A program made the translations under genes and the position numbers. A model generated the notes under the pieces. It did not search any database and had not been told where the DNA came from. It saw only the letters and a list, made by a program, of their open reading frames with translations. Positions 16,941 through 26,201 of a stretch of DNA of 64,000 nt are shown piece by piece. The stretch comes from VGKP01 sp964647695 (GTDB taxonomy: Archaea; Nanobdellota; Nanobdellia; Pacearchaeales; GW2011-AR1): assembly GCA_964647695.1 (NCBI GenBank), contig CAZYIS010000002.1, positions 34,829 to 98,828 of the forward strand, read 5' to 3'. Position 1 is the stretch's first letter. The number at the start of each line of letters is the position of its first letter.

Positions 16941-18629
16941 ATGCAATACAATGAATTTGTGGAAGTATATGACGAATTGGCAGCAACAACAAAGAAGCTG
17001 GAGAAGACGGCAATTCTTGCTGAATTTTTAAAGAAGTTGCAGAAAAAAGGAAAGAGTGAATGGATATATTTGCTAAGAGGAAAAGTTCTGGCAGATTATG
17101 ATTCTCGTGAATTCGGCATTTCTGATCAATTGGTATTGAAGGCCATAGGAACTGCTTTTGGAATTGAACAGCAAAAAATACAGGATCAGTTTAATAAGAA
17201 AGGGGATTGGGGGGAAATTGCTGAAATGTTTGTGGAAAAAAGAAAGCAGAATACTCTTTTTTCAAGTAAGTTAAGTGTGGATAAGGTATTCTATAATTTG
17301 AAGTTGTTATTAAACATTGATGGAAAGGGAGCAGTGGATAAAAAAATGGCGCTTATTTCAGAGTTGTTAACATCAGCAACTGGAAAGGAAGCAAAATATA
17401 TTGTTAGAACTCTTTTAGCAGATTTGAAAGTAGGAGTGGCTGATTCATTATTGGTCGATTCTATAGTTCTTGCATTCTTTGATAATAGTGAAGGCATGAA
17501 AGAGAAGATTGAAGAGAAATTTGATATTGCCAATGACTCTGCTGTTATATTTGATGCAGCCATTAGAGGTGAAAAAGAGTTGGATAAAATAGATTTGGTT
17601 CCGGGAAGACCAATAAAACCTATGTTGGCTGTTAAAGTGGAAAATTTTGATGATGCATTTAGAATATGTGGAAGACCTGCAGCCATAGAACACAAGTATG
17701 ATGGATTCAGGGTAATAATTAATTCGGATAGGGGAAAAATTAGTTTATTTACTCGAAAACTGGAAAATGTTACCAATCAATTTCCTGATGTGGTGGAAGC
17801 GGTAAAGAAGAATATCAAAGGAGAAAGTTTTATTCTGGATAGTGAAGTGGTGGGCTATGATCCTAAAACTAAAAAGTATAGACCTTTTGAGGCCATATCT
17901 CAGAGAATAAAGAGAAAATATGAAATTGAAAAAATAATGGATCAACTTCCTGTAGAAATAAATGTTTTTGATGTGATGCTTTACAATGGAAAGAGTTATC
18001 TTAATTCTCCATTCATTGAAAGAAGAAAATTGGTTGAAAAAATAATAAAAGAAAAGGAATTGGTGATTAGACCAGCTATACAAATTGTCAGTGATGATGA
18101 TGTTGAGGCACAGAAATTCTATGAAGATGCTCTTAAGATTGGAGAAGAAGGAATAATGATGAAAGCACTTAATGCAACCTATAAACAGGGAAGGAAAATA
18201 GGATATATGGTAAAGATGAAACCTATTGCAAATGATATTGATTTGGTTATAGTTGGAGCGGAATATGGAACTGGGAAGAGAGCAGGATGGCTTACGAGTT
18301 TCGTTGTTGCCTGCAGAGACGGAGATGAATTTAAGGAAATTGGAATGGTTTCTTCTGGGCTAAAGGAAAAGGAAGAGGAAGGAACGAGCTATGATGAAAT
18401 GACTAAATTGCTTAAACCATTGATAACTGATGAAGTGGGTAATAGGGTAACGGTAAAACCTAAAGTAATTGTATCAGTTACTTATCAAAATGTGCAGAAA
18501 AGTCCTAGCTATGGTTCAGGTTATGCCATGAGATTTCCAAGAATAACCCACTATAGGCCGGATAGAAGTGTTTTTGATATTGCTTCACTTAAAGATATGG
18601 AAAAAGAGGCAAATAAGCAGAGGGAATAA
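16941..18629 (+). CDS. lig: ATP-dependent DNA ligase
   Basis: Archaeal replicative DNA ligase of 562 residues, close to the usual length. The N-terminal helical DNA-binding domain (about 1-215) carries IVRTLLADLKVGVADSLLVD. Motif I is EHKYDGFR with the adenylated Lys at about residue 252. Motif III is near ILDSEVVGYD, motif IV near EGIMMKA and motif V in YMVKMKP. The C-terminal OB domain ends with the motif VI-type MRFPRITHYRPDRS. It lies between the two related surface-protein genes, which has no obvious functional meaning. Confidence 0.95.
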   Translation: MQYNEFVEVYDELAATTKKLEKTAILAEFLKKLQKKGKSEWIYLLRGKVLADYDSREFGISDQLVLKAIGTAFGIEQQKIQDQFNKKGDWGEIAEMFVEKRKQNTLFSSKLSVDKVFYNLKLLLNIDGKGAVDKKMALISELLTSATGKEAKYIVRTLLADLKVGVADSLLVDSIVLAFFDNSEGMKEKIEEKFDIANDSAVIFDAAIRGEKELDKIDLVPGRPIKPMLAVKVENFDDAFRICGRPAAIEHKYDGFRVIINSDRGKISLFTRKLENVTNQFPDVVEAVKKNIKGESFILDSEVVGYDPKTKKYRPFEAISQRIKRKYEIEKIMDQLPVEINVFDVMLYNGKSYLNSPFIERRKLVEKIIKEKELVIRPAIQIVSDDDVEAQKFYEDALKIGEEGIMMKALNATYKQGRKIGYMVKMKPIANDIDLVIVGAEYGTGKRAGWLTSFVVACRDGDEFKEIGMVSSGLKEKEEEGTSYDEMTKLLKPLITDEVGNRVTVKPKVIVSVTYQNVQKSPSYGSGYAMRFPRITHYRPDRSVFDIASLKDMEKEANKQRE

Positions 18630-18682
18630 CTCACTTATTGACGTTTAATTATATTTAAATAGTTTTAATTTGTTTAGTAAAT

Positions 18683-21600
18683 ATGAAAAAGAAGGTTTAT
18701 AGATCTAATAAAGTTCGTTCTAATAATTATTGGATTTTGACCATCGTTATTCTATTAATTCTTGCCATAGCAGGATTTTTTGTTTTTAATGAGCTGACTG
18801 GAAGAGTTATTGATGGTTCATATACTCCTATTTCTACTTGTCAAACTATTAATCAATCGGGAAATTATTATTTAACTACAAATATTAGTAAATCTGGAGA
18901 TTGTTTGGTAATTAATGCTTCTAATGTTGTTGTGGATGGAAATGGATATAAAATAACTGGAAATGTAAATGGAAATGGGGCTTTTGCAGGGGCTAGGGGT
19001 TATTCCTATGAGCTGAATAATATTATTGTTACTGGAGGAATAACTTCAAATGGGATTTCTTTTTCTTGTGCTGTTGATTATAATGTTGGTGGTTCTGGAG
19101 GAACTATTACTATTGTTAACTCAACAACATCAACTATTTCGGCTATTGGAGCATCATCCAATGCTGGAGGTTCAGGAGGTAATATCAATATTATTAATTC
19201 AACTGCATCAAGTATTTCTGTTGATGGTGCTGGAGGAATAACTGCTGGTGGTGGAAATGGGGGAACCATCTCGATAAATAATTCTTATATCACTTCAACT
19301 TTATCTTCAAAAGGAGGTACTGGATACGGTGGGGGCGGTCCTATTTGTGGTTTTATGCTTTCTTATGGTGGTCAAGGTGGTTCTGGAGGAACTATTACCG
19401 TAAGTAATTCAAGAATTTTATCATCCATAACTGTTATTGGTGCGAATGGCGGTTTTGGTGGGGGCGGTCCAGGAGGAACCATTACTATTGTTAACTCAAC
19501 AACTACTTCATTAACTTCTGACGGTGCTTGGACTGAGCCTGGAGGAGATATTACGGTAATAAATTCTACATTAACAACTATAAGTTCTAATGGTGCTGCT
19601 GGAGGAGATTATGCGGGTGGTCATGGTGGAAAAGTTACAATTGTTAATTCTAATTTAACTTCTATTAATTCGAATGGAGGTTCGGGTAGTTCTGGAGGTT
19701 CCGGTGCAATAGTAATATTAAATAATTCCAAAGTAAGTTCATTTGTTAACTCTAATGCCGGTAGCGGCGGGGGAAATGGAGGAGTAATATACAATTGGAA
19801 TTCTACCTATGGAACATTAAGTATTCTTCCAACTAGTCCAAATGGGTTAAATGGAGTATTATTTATCAATGGATTTGCAAATATCAATTCTTGTCAAACC
19901 ATTAGTTATTCTGGAAATTATAATTTAACTTCTAATATTAGTGCTGTTGGAACTTGTTTGACTCTCAATGCAAACGATGTGAATATTAATGGAAATGGAT
20001 ACAAAATAACTGGAAATGTAAATGGAAATTCATTTAATTTAACAAATATTAATATTGTTGGTAACGTTTCTTCTAATGGTGGAGCATTAACAATAATTAA
20101 TTCAACTATTTCATCAATAACTTCCAATGGTGGAATAATCAATATTTGGAATTCAACTTATACAAATTTAAGTTCAGGCATCAATGGTCAAATTTTTATT
20201 AATGGAATTGGATATATTAGTTCTTGTCAAACCATTAGTTACCCTGGAAATTATATTTTAAATTCTAATATTAGTGCTGTTGGAACTTGTTTGACTATTA
20301 ATGCAAACGATGTGAATATTAATGGACAAGGATATAAAATAACTGGAAATGTAAATGGAAATTTAATTAACTTAACTAACATTAATATTGTTGGTAATGT
20401 TTCTTCTAACGGTGGAAATGTTACGGTTATAAATTCAAACATTATCTCATCTATAATTAACAACGCCGGTATAATTACATTACTCAATTCAACTGCTGGT
20501 GATTTATATGTTAATGGAAATGCGGGTGGAAATGGTGGAAATATAACTATAATTAATTCAACTGTAATCTCATTAAATTCCAATGGTGGTCGAGATACTT
20601 ATACTGGTGGAAATGGTGGAAATATAACTATAATTAATTCAAATGTTACTTCATCAATAATTGTCAATGGTGGAGGCTTTGCTATTAGTTATGGTGGAAC
20701 TATTGGATTTGGAGGAGTAATCAATATTTGGAATTCAACTTATACAAATTTAAGTTCAGGCATCAATGGTCAAATTTTTATTAATGGAATTTTAAGTGTT
20801 GTTTCTCTTCAAACTATTAATTTGCCTGGAATTTATTATTTAAATTCAAATGCTGGAGCAGACGGAACTGGAGCCATAATCACTATTAATTCAAATAATG
20901 TTTCTATAATTGGAAATGGAGATAAAATAAATGTAAGCATAATTTCAAATGTTAATTCGCTCAACTTAACAAATATTAATATCGTTGGTAATGTTTCTTT
21001 AAATTTAGAAGGAAATCTAACTTTGACTAATTCAACTACTGGAAATATAATTGCTAATGGTGGACTTGTTAATATAATTAATTCAACCACTTCAGCAATA
21101 AATGTCCGCGGGGCTAATATTACTTTAACTAATTCTAAATCTATATCTGTAAAAAATACTGGATTGGGTGCAACAATTGCAGTAAATAATTCAAATATAA
21201 CTTCATCAGTAATTGCTAATCAGGGAACAATTGTAATTATTAATTCAACTACTGGCAATGTAAGTTCTAATAGTAATGCGGGACAGATTACTTTTGGAGG
21301 AACAATTGTTATTATTAATTCAACTACTGGCAATGTAAGCTCCAATGGACTCCCTGTCTTTGGTTCGGGAGGTCATGGTGGAATGATTAATATTACAAAT
21401 TCTAATGTATCTTCAGTTATGTCAAATGGGGCTGAGGGTAATGATGGTTTTATACGTCCAAATATCGGCGGTAATGGTGGAACAATTAATATTATAAACT
21501 CTATAACATCATCAATAAATTCCAATGGCGGAGGTATAGTTGGTGCTGGTTGGGCATCAGGAGGCAATGGCGGACGCATTAATATTTGGTTACCATCTAC

Positions 21601-23641
21601 CTATGGAAATTTAAATGTAACTGGTGGTCCTGGCGGAGTCAATGGAAGTATTATAATTAATAATCCTCAGTCTAGTGCAGTAAATGGTGTATGTGGAATA
21701 ACTCAAAATAATTGTATAAATGGAACATTAAATGATCTTACGGATAATTCTACTAATTTTCTATGGCAATGTATTGGAAGCAATGGCGGAAGTAGTGCAT
21801 CCTGTTCATTAGCTATTCCTTTAATTCCAGTAAATGGCTTATGTTCATCTACAACTTACCAATGTTTGAATGGAACCTCTAGTGGAAATAATGCCAATGC
21901 AACTAATTATCTATGGCAGTGTTTAGGTGCAAATAGCGGAACTAATGCATCATGTTCAGCAATAATTCCAGTTATTGCTTGTAGTTCTAATTCTAATTGT
22001 GGATCACCAACTGTACTAAATAATTTATGTAATGGAAATAATGTATACCAAAATATAAGCACTCCAATATGTAATGATCCTGGAACAACACAATCTTCAT
22101 GTTCCTATTCAATTGCTACATCGTTAAGTCAACAATGTTCTGCAAGTCAAATATGTTCCAATGGACAATGCATTGCAGCATCGGTAAATGGATTATGTTC
22201 ATCTACAACATACCAATGTCTAAATGGAACATCTAGTGGAAATAATGCCAATGCAACTAATTATCTTTGGAGTTGTAATGGTTCCTATGGGGGAACAAAT
22301 GTTTCATGTAGTTCTCCATTATTTAGTAAATTAAATATTAGTAAAATAGGAACTGGATCGGGAATTATTGTTTCGCTTCCTAGCAATATAAATTGTGGGG
22401 CTACTTGCGCTAATAATTTTATTAATGGAAGTTCTATTATTTTAACCGCTACGGAGAATACGGGATCTAATTTTAGTTCATGGATTGGATGTGATTCATC
22501 GGCGGGCAGGATATGTAATATGGTATTGGGTAGTAATAGAACTATAACTGTAAACTTTACTCTTTTAGTTCAAAGTGTTGATAGTGATCATGATGGGATT
22601 ATAGATTCCCTGGATTTATGTCCTAATACTCCAGCTAATTTAAGTCGTATGGTAAATATTCATGGTTGTCCTATGCCTATTTTGAATAGATTAAACATAA
22701 GTAGTGATTTGAATACGGTTAATTTATCTAATATAACCTCATTTAGAATTGAATCACCTGGAATTGGAAAAATAGATTATCAGAATCACAGTATTTCATT
22801 ATTGGATTCGAATGGGGGTGCACAATACGATCTTGATGCCAATATTAACATAACTAACAGAGAAGTTATAATAAATTCAAGTAATTTGCCTAGTTTGAAT
22901 TTATCGGCTAGAATTACTCTTTATAATATTAGTTTTGTTTCTCCAAAAATATTATTGGATGGTAATATTTGTACTTCTTGTAACATTATTTCCTATAATA
23001 ATTCTATTTTATCTTTCGATGTACCTCATTTCACAAATTATACCATAGTAGAAGGTTATGTTGCTCCCGATAATAATGCAAATCCTGGTTCTGGAAGCGG
23101 TAGCGGTTCTGGTGGTGGATCTGGGGGCTTAACAGTTTCTAATGCTACTAATAATGCTGCTGATGGTACTAATTTAGGTGTAAATGATATTGCCAATAAT
23201 GCGGATAATTCAGGTATTTCACAATCGGGAGATAATAGTACTGGTGGTAATTCCGATACTGGATCTTCAATTGTTAGTTTAATGGTACCAATTATATATG
23301 TATTACTAGTTTTGATATTCGTGGTAATTTTGTTATGGTTTATTGTTAATAGAATTAAAAGAAATAGGTATAATGCTTTGGAGGGTGCTCTTTCTGAAGA
23401 AAAATCTTCTCCTGTTGAGTCAAGTAAGAGTAAAAAAACTGAAGTTAGATCTAATGATTATAAATCTGCTAAGAAAATAATTAATGAAATTGATAAGAAT
23501 TTGAAGAATAAGGATTCTAGTGCGGCTAGAGAGAATTATAATAAACTTCATGATTTGTTCAAGTTGTTGTCAAAATCTGAGAAGGATGAATTATATGAGG
23601 ATTCTATGCGTTTGTATAAGGAAATAGAAAAATTAAGTTAA
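18683..23641 (+). CDS. Giant double-anchored surface protein with beta helix and Cys-rich modules
   Basis: At 1652 residues this is the largest protein here. The N-terminal transmembrane helix (about 20-45, ending ELTGRVI) is nearly identical to that of the protein at 14547. Next come beta-helix blocks rich in Asn, Ser and Gly (about 55-1000), three four-Cys modules (about 1000-1210), a divergent InlB-B-like repeat (GSGIIVSLPSNINCG, near 1225), a thrombospondin type 3-like calcium loop (DSDHDGIIDSLDLCP, near 1298), a Gly/Ser linker (near 1467), a second transmembrane helix (1531-1554) and a helical cytoplasmic tail related to that of the other protein. It is probably glycosylated, disulfide-bonded and tethered at both ends. 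Adhesion or a surface-layer role is an inference. Confidence 0.8.
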   Translation: MKKKVYRSNKVRSNNYWILTIVILLILAIAGFFVFNELTGRVIDGSYTPISTCQTINQSGNYYLTTNISKSGDCLVINASNVVVDGNGYKITGNVNGNGAFAGARGYSYELNNIIVTGGITSNGISFSCAVDYNVGGSGGTITIVNSTTSTISAIGASSNAGGSGGNINIINSTASSISVDGAGGITAGGGNGGTISINNSYITSTLSSKGGTGYGGGGPICGFMLSYGGQGGSGGTITVSNSRILSSITVIGANGGFGGGGPGGTITIVNSTTTSLTSDGAWTEPGGDITVINSTLTTISSNGAAGGDYAGGHGGKVTIVNSNLTSINSNGGSGSSGGSGAIVILNNSKVSSFVNSNAGSGGGNGGVIYNWNSTYGTLSILPTSPNGLNGVLFINGFANINSCQTISYSGNYNLTSNISAVGTCLTLNANDVNINGNGYKITGNVNGNSFNLTNINIVGNVSSNGGALTIINSTISSITSNGGIINIWNSTYTNLSSGINGQIFINGIGYISSCQTISYPGNYILNSNISAVGTCLTINANDVNINGQGYKITGNVNGNLINLTNINIVGNVSSNGGNVTVINSNIISSIINNAGIITLLNSTAGDLYVNGNAGGNGGNITIINSTVISLNSNGGRDTYTGGNGGNITIINSNVTSSIIVNGGGFAISYGGTIGFGGVINIWNSTYTNLSSGINGQIFINGILSVVSLQTINLPGIYYLNSNAGADGTGAIITINSNNVSIIGNGDKINVSIISNVNSLNLTNINIVGNVSLNLEGNLTLTNSTTGNIIANGGLVNIINSTTSAINVRGANITLTNSKSISVKNTGLGATIAVNNSNITSSVIANQGTIVIINSTTGNVSSNSNAGQITFGGTIVIINSTTGNVSSNGLPVFGSGGHGGMINITNSNVSSVMSNGAEGNDGFIRPNIGGNGGTINIINSITSSINSNGGGIVGAGWASGGNGGRINIWLPSTYGNLNVTGGPGGVNGSIIINNPQSSAVNGVCGITQNNCINGTLNDLTDNSTNFLWQCIGSNGGSSASCSLAIPLIPVNGLCSSTTYQCLNGTSSGNNANATNYLWQCLGANSGTNASCSAIIPVIACSSNSNCGSPTVLNNLCNGNNVYQNISTPICNDPGTTQSSCSYSIATSLSQQCSASQICSNGQCIAASVNGLCSSTTYQCLNGTSSGNNANATNYLWSCNGSYGGTNVSCSSPLFSKLNISKIGTGSGIIVSLPSNINCGATCANNFINGSSIILTATENTGSNFSSWIGCDSSAGRICNMVLGSNRTITVNFTLLVQSVDSDHDGIIDSLDLCPNTPANLSRMVNIHGCPMPILNRLNISSDLNTVNLSNITSFRIESPGIGKIDYQNHSISLLDSNGGAQYDLDANINITNREVIINSSNLPSLNLSARITLYNISFVSPKILLDGNICTSCNIISYNNSILSFDVPHFTNYTIVEGYVAPDNNANPGSGSGSGSGGGSGGLTVSNATNNAADGTNLGVNDIANNADNSGISQSGDNSTGGNSDTGSSIVSLMVPIIYVLLVLIFVVILLWFIVNRIKRNRYNALEGALSEEKSSPVESSKSKKTEVRSNDYKSAKKIINEIDKNLKNKDSSAARENYNKLHDLFKLLSKSEKDELYEDSMRLYKEIEKLS
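19889..20554 (+). repeat. 333-base duplicated beta-helix block
   Basis: A block starting TCTTGTCAAACCATTAGTTA occurs at 19889 and again at 20222, a 333-base period (111 residues). The shared protein pattern is SCQTISY-GNY-L, then ISAVGTCLT, then GYKITGNVNGN. A related but more diverged copy starts the mature protein near 18837. Identity fades toward the end of the second unit, so the end given is approximate. Confidence 0.75.
20138..20790 (+). repeat. Direct repeat of about 72 bases inside the surface protein gene
   Basis: The segments at about 20138-20209 and 20719-20790, both beginning ATCAATATTTGGAATTCAAC, look identical and encode INIWNSTYTNLSSGINGQIF. They flank about 510 bases, so recombination between them would remove or add an in-frame stretch of beta helix. 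Confidence 0.75.
21830..22270 (+). repeat. Near-identical 87-base repeat encoding a four-Cys module
   Basis: Segments 21830-21916 and 22184-22270 differ at only a few, mostly silent, positions and encode VNGLCSSTTYQCLNGTSSG and onward. A more diverged third copy precedes them near 21680 (VNGVCGITQNNCINGT). High conservation suggests recent duplication or gene conversion. Confidence 0.8.
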
Positions 23642-23682
23642 ACTTACTAATGTTTTTATAGGATTAAACTATGTTATTTTAT

Positions 23683-24780
23683 ATGGAAAAGATAATAGAA
23701 ACAAGAAATAGAATTATGGGGTTTTTGTATAAAAATGTGCTAAAGCAGATTGCATTTCAATTTGATCCTGAAAAGGTCCATAACTTTTTCTTAGCTACTG
23801 GAAAGATATTTGGAAGTAATATGGTTACTAAGGAAATAACTAAGGATTTATTTAATTATGAAAATTCTATCCTTAGACAGAAAATTTTAGGCATTGATTT
23901 TAGGAATCCAGTAGGTTTATCTGCAGGATTCGATAAGAATGCTGAACTTCTCAATATTCTAGGGGATGTGGGCTTTGGATTTGCTGAAGTAGGTAGTGTG
24001 ACTAAGTTACAGTGTGATGGAAATCCAGGAGTTAGATTGGAAAGACTTCCGGAAAAAAAGTCGATATGGGTCAATTTCGGTTTGAACAATAAGGGGGCTG
24101 ATGAAATTTCTTCTAGATTATATAAAAAGAAGTTTGACATTCCTTTTGCAGTAAGTATTGCAAAAACAAATTGTGCTGCAACGGCTAATGATAAAGTAGG
24201 AATTCAGGATTATGTATATTCATTGAAAAAATTCAATGAATTGAATGTGGGTAATTTATTTGTATTAAATATAAGTTGTCCCAATGCCTATGGTGGGCAA
24301 CCATTTTCAAGGGCTGAGGCCTATAGGGATTTATTAAAGGAAGTTTCCAAGTTAAAGGTGAGAAAACCTATTTTTGTTAAACTCTCTCCAGATCTGACTA
24401 AAAAGGAAATTGATTCTATACTTGAGATATCTGGAAAAAATAAAATAGCTGGTTTCATAATTTCTAATCTAACTAAAAAGCATGATAAGGGTAAAGGGGG
24501 ATTATCGGGAAAGATGGTAGAGGATAGATCCAATGCATTGCTTAGCTATGTTTATTCTAAAACCAGAGGAAAATATGTTTTGATTGGAGTTGGTGGCGTT
24601 TTTAGTGCTGAAGATGCCTATAAAAAAATAAAACTCGGGGCTAGTTTGGTTTCGCTTATAACTGGTATGATATTTAACGGTCCTAATTTGATGAGTGAAA
24701 TAAATCAGGGATTGGTCGAACTTTTGAAAAAAGATGGTTATAAGAATATTTCTGAAGCCATAGGCGCCGATTTAAAATAA
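23683..24780 (+). CDS. pyrD: Dihydroorotate dehydrogenase, class 2-like with Cys at the base position
   Basis: An FMN enzyme that oxidises dihydroorotate to orotate in pyrimidine synthesis. About 365 residues. The N-terminal helical extension (FQFDPEKVHNFF), AGFDKNAELLN and GFGFAEVGSVT match class 2 enzymes, which are membrane-associated and use quinone. The active-site loop reads NISCPNAYGGQPF: class 2 enzymes normally have Ser here (NISSPN), while Cys is the class 1 base. Phosphate-binding GVGGVFSAEDA is present near the C terminus. I chose the ATG at 23683 because TTTTTATAGG (23653-23662) lies 21-30 bases before it; an ATG at 23671 is the alternative. No other pyrimidine genes are adjacent. 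Confidence 0.88.
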   Translation: MEKIIETRNRIMGFLYKNVLKQIAFQFDPEKVHNFFLATGKIFGSNMVTKEITKDLFNYENSILRQKILGIDFRNPVGLSAGFDKNAELLNILGDVGFGFAEVGSVTKLQCDGNPGVRLERLPEKKSIWVNFGLNNKGADEISSRLYKKKFDIPFAVSIAKTNCAATANDKVGIQDYVYSLKKFNELNVGNLFVLNISCPNAYGGQPFSRAEAYRDLLKEVSKLKVRKPIFVKLSPDLTKKEIDSILEISGKNKIAGFIISNLTKKHDKGKGGLSGKMVEDRSNALLSYVYSKTRGKYVLIGVGGVFSAEDAYKKIKLGASLVSLITGMIFNGPNLMSEINQGLVELLKKDGYKNISEAIGADLK

Positions 24781-24819
24781 ATTCATAAGGTTATTAAATA
24801 ATGTTTTTTTAGTAGTTTT

Positions 24820-25272
24820 ATGAAAGTAAATAAATATGGTTTGATAATAGGTATCTTAATTTTATTTGAGATAGGTTTATGTTTATACATAGGATTGGTT
24901 CCAGCTAAGGATAATTATCTTTGCAGCGTTGGCACAGATTGCCAGACAGTGCAGAGTTCAATATATAGTACTCTTTTCGGAATAAAATTGGCTTGGTTTG
25001 GTGTGGCTTGTTTTTCGATTTTGTTTATTTTGTTTATTCTAGCTCGTTTGAATAGAAAGAATTACTGGATGTTCTTCAGTGCATCTATAATCGGCGCTGG
25101 TTTTGCCATATATTTCATTTCTCTACAGGTATTCATATTAAATAAGCTCTGCAAGGATTGTATAATTATTGATGGCATAATGATCATTATGTTTTTAATA
25201 GTTTTATTTGAGTATTTTGCTTTCAAAAAAGATATTAAAAGCATGGAAAATAGGCTTTCAAAAGGTTTATAA
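24820..25272 (+). CDS. VKOR-family thiol oxidoreductase
   Basis: A 150-residue membrane protein with four hydrophobic segments. It carries both cysteine pairs of the vitamin K epoxide reductase family: the loop pair in LCSVGTDCQTVQSS (about residues 31-44) and the active-site CxxC in NKLCKDCIIIDG (about 107-118). Prokaryotic VKORs pass electrons from a DsbA-like protein to quinone and so drive disulfide formation outside the cytoplasm. No thioredoxin fusion is present and no DsbA-like CxxC partner was seen in the window. The Cys-rich surface protein two genes upstream is a plausible client. The 3' end contains a TATA element for the next gene. Confidence 0.85.
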   Translation: MKVNKYGLIIGILILFEIGLCLYIGLVPAKDNYLCSVGTDCQTVQSSIYSTLFGIKLAWFGVACFSILFILFILARLNRKNYWMFFSASIIGAGFAIYFISLQVFILNKLCKDCIIIDGIMIIMFLIVLFEYFAFKKDIKSMENRLSKGL

Positions 25273-25290
25273 ACAAAATTCCTTTATAAA
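25266..25290 (+). promoter_or_regulatory. Two TATA boxes in front of the TBP gene
   Basis: TTTATAAA occurs at 25266-25273 and again at 25283-25290, 30-37 and 13-20 bases before the tbp ATG at 25303. The first would give a start site just before the ATG. The second would place initiation inside the gene, so it may instead let TBP occupy and block its own promoter. Confidence 0.6.
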
Positions 25291-25302
25291 CCCTATAATA
25301 AC

Positions 25303-25857
25303 ATGAGTAAATCTAATCTAAAAGTCCAGAATATTGTAGCAACAACATCTCTTGGAAAGGAAGTTTCTTTAACTAAGCTTGCAAGAACCCAGAGTAACAC
25401 TGAATATAATCCTGAACAATTTCCAGGTCTAGTTTTGAGAATTGAAAAGCCTAAATCTGCAGTGCTGGTATTTTCATCAGGTAATTTGGTATGTACTGGA
25501 ACAAAAAGTATTGCTCAGGTAAAAGAAGTGGTTAATGCAGTTATCAAACAAATTGCTAAAATAGGTGTTAAGGTAACAAGTAAACCTAAGATTACAGTTC
25601 AAAATATTGTGGCTTCTGGAAGTATTGATCTTACATTGAATCTAAATATTTTAGCTCTACAGCTTGAGAATACGGAATATGAACCTGAACAATTTCCAGG
25701 TTTGGTATATAAATTAGTGGATCCTACCGCTACATTCCTATTGTTCAGTAATGGAAAATTAGTATGTACTGGAACTAAGAATAAGGAACAGTTGGAAGAA
25801 AGTATGAGACAACTTAATAAGAATATCAAGGCAGCTATAAAAGATAATAAGGATTAA
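25303..25857 (+). CDS. tbp: TATA-box-binding protein
   Basis: General transcription factor that binds archaeal promoters and recruits TFB and RNA polymerase. The 184-residue saddle has two direct repeats: VQNIVATTSLG with EYNPEQFPGLVLRI and LVCTGTKS in the first half, and VQNIVASGSID with EYEPEQFPGLVYKL and LVCTGTKN in the second. The phenylalanines expected to intercalate DNA are in the FPG and VFSSG/LFSNG loops. Length is normal for archaea. Confidence 0.97.
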   Translation: MSKSNLKVQNIVATTSLGKEVSLTKLARTQSNTEYNPEQFPGLVLRIEKPKSAVLVFSSGNLVCTGTKSIAQVKEVVNAVIKQIAKIGVKVTSKPKITVQNIVASGSIDLTLNLNILALQLENTEYEPEQFPGLVYKLVDPTATFLLFSNGKLVCTGTKNKEQLEESMRQLNKNIKAAIKDNKD

Positions 25858-25899
25858 TTAATCTTATTTTGATTTTCAATTTTTTAATAATTTAAAATT

Positions 25900-26085
25900 C
25901 TAATTTTTCAAATCACTTATACCGAGAAGTATTAATAATAATCCGATTCCAATTAGGGCCCAGAAAATTCCACCCTTTAGAAAAACAAGTGCTGATGCCC
26001 ATAGGGAGGGCCAAACCATGGTTCCTAGTATTATGACTCCAACTACTAAAACCAATCCAAGTAATAATTCAATCCATTTGTTCAT
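25900..26085 (-). CDS. Small two-helix membrane protein
   Basis: A 61-residue protein made of two transmembrane helices (ELLLGLVLVVGVIILGTMVW and a second near residues 38-56) with almost no loops. A TATATAAA element 20-27 bases upstream on this strand supports expression. No family recognised. Confidence 0.5.
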   Translation of the reverse strand: MNKWIELLLGLVLVVGVIILGTMVWPSLWASALVFLKGGIFWALIGIGLLLILLGISDLKN

Positions 26086-26201
26086 GAATAGGCCAATTCT
26101 TTCAGGTATATAAATATTAATGTAATTCTTTGTATATCTTTCAGTTCTAATGAGTTAGAAGTCTTAGAGGTGTTTATAAATAATAATCTGCTAGTTAAAT
26201 C

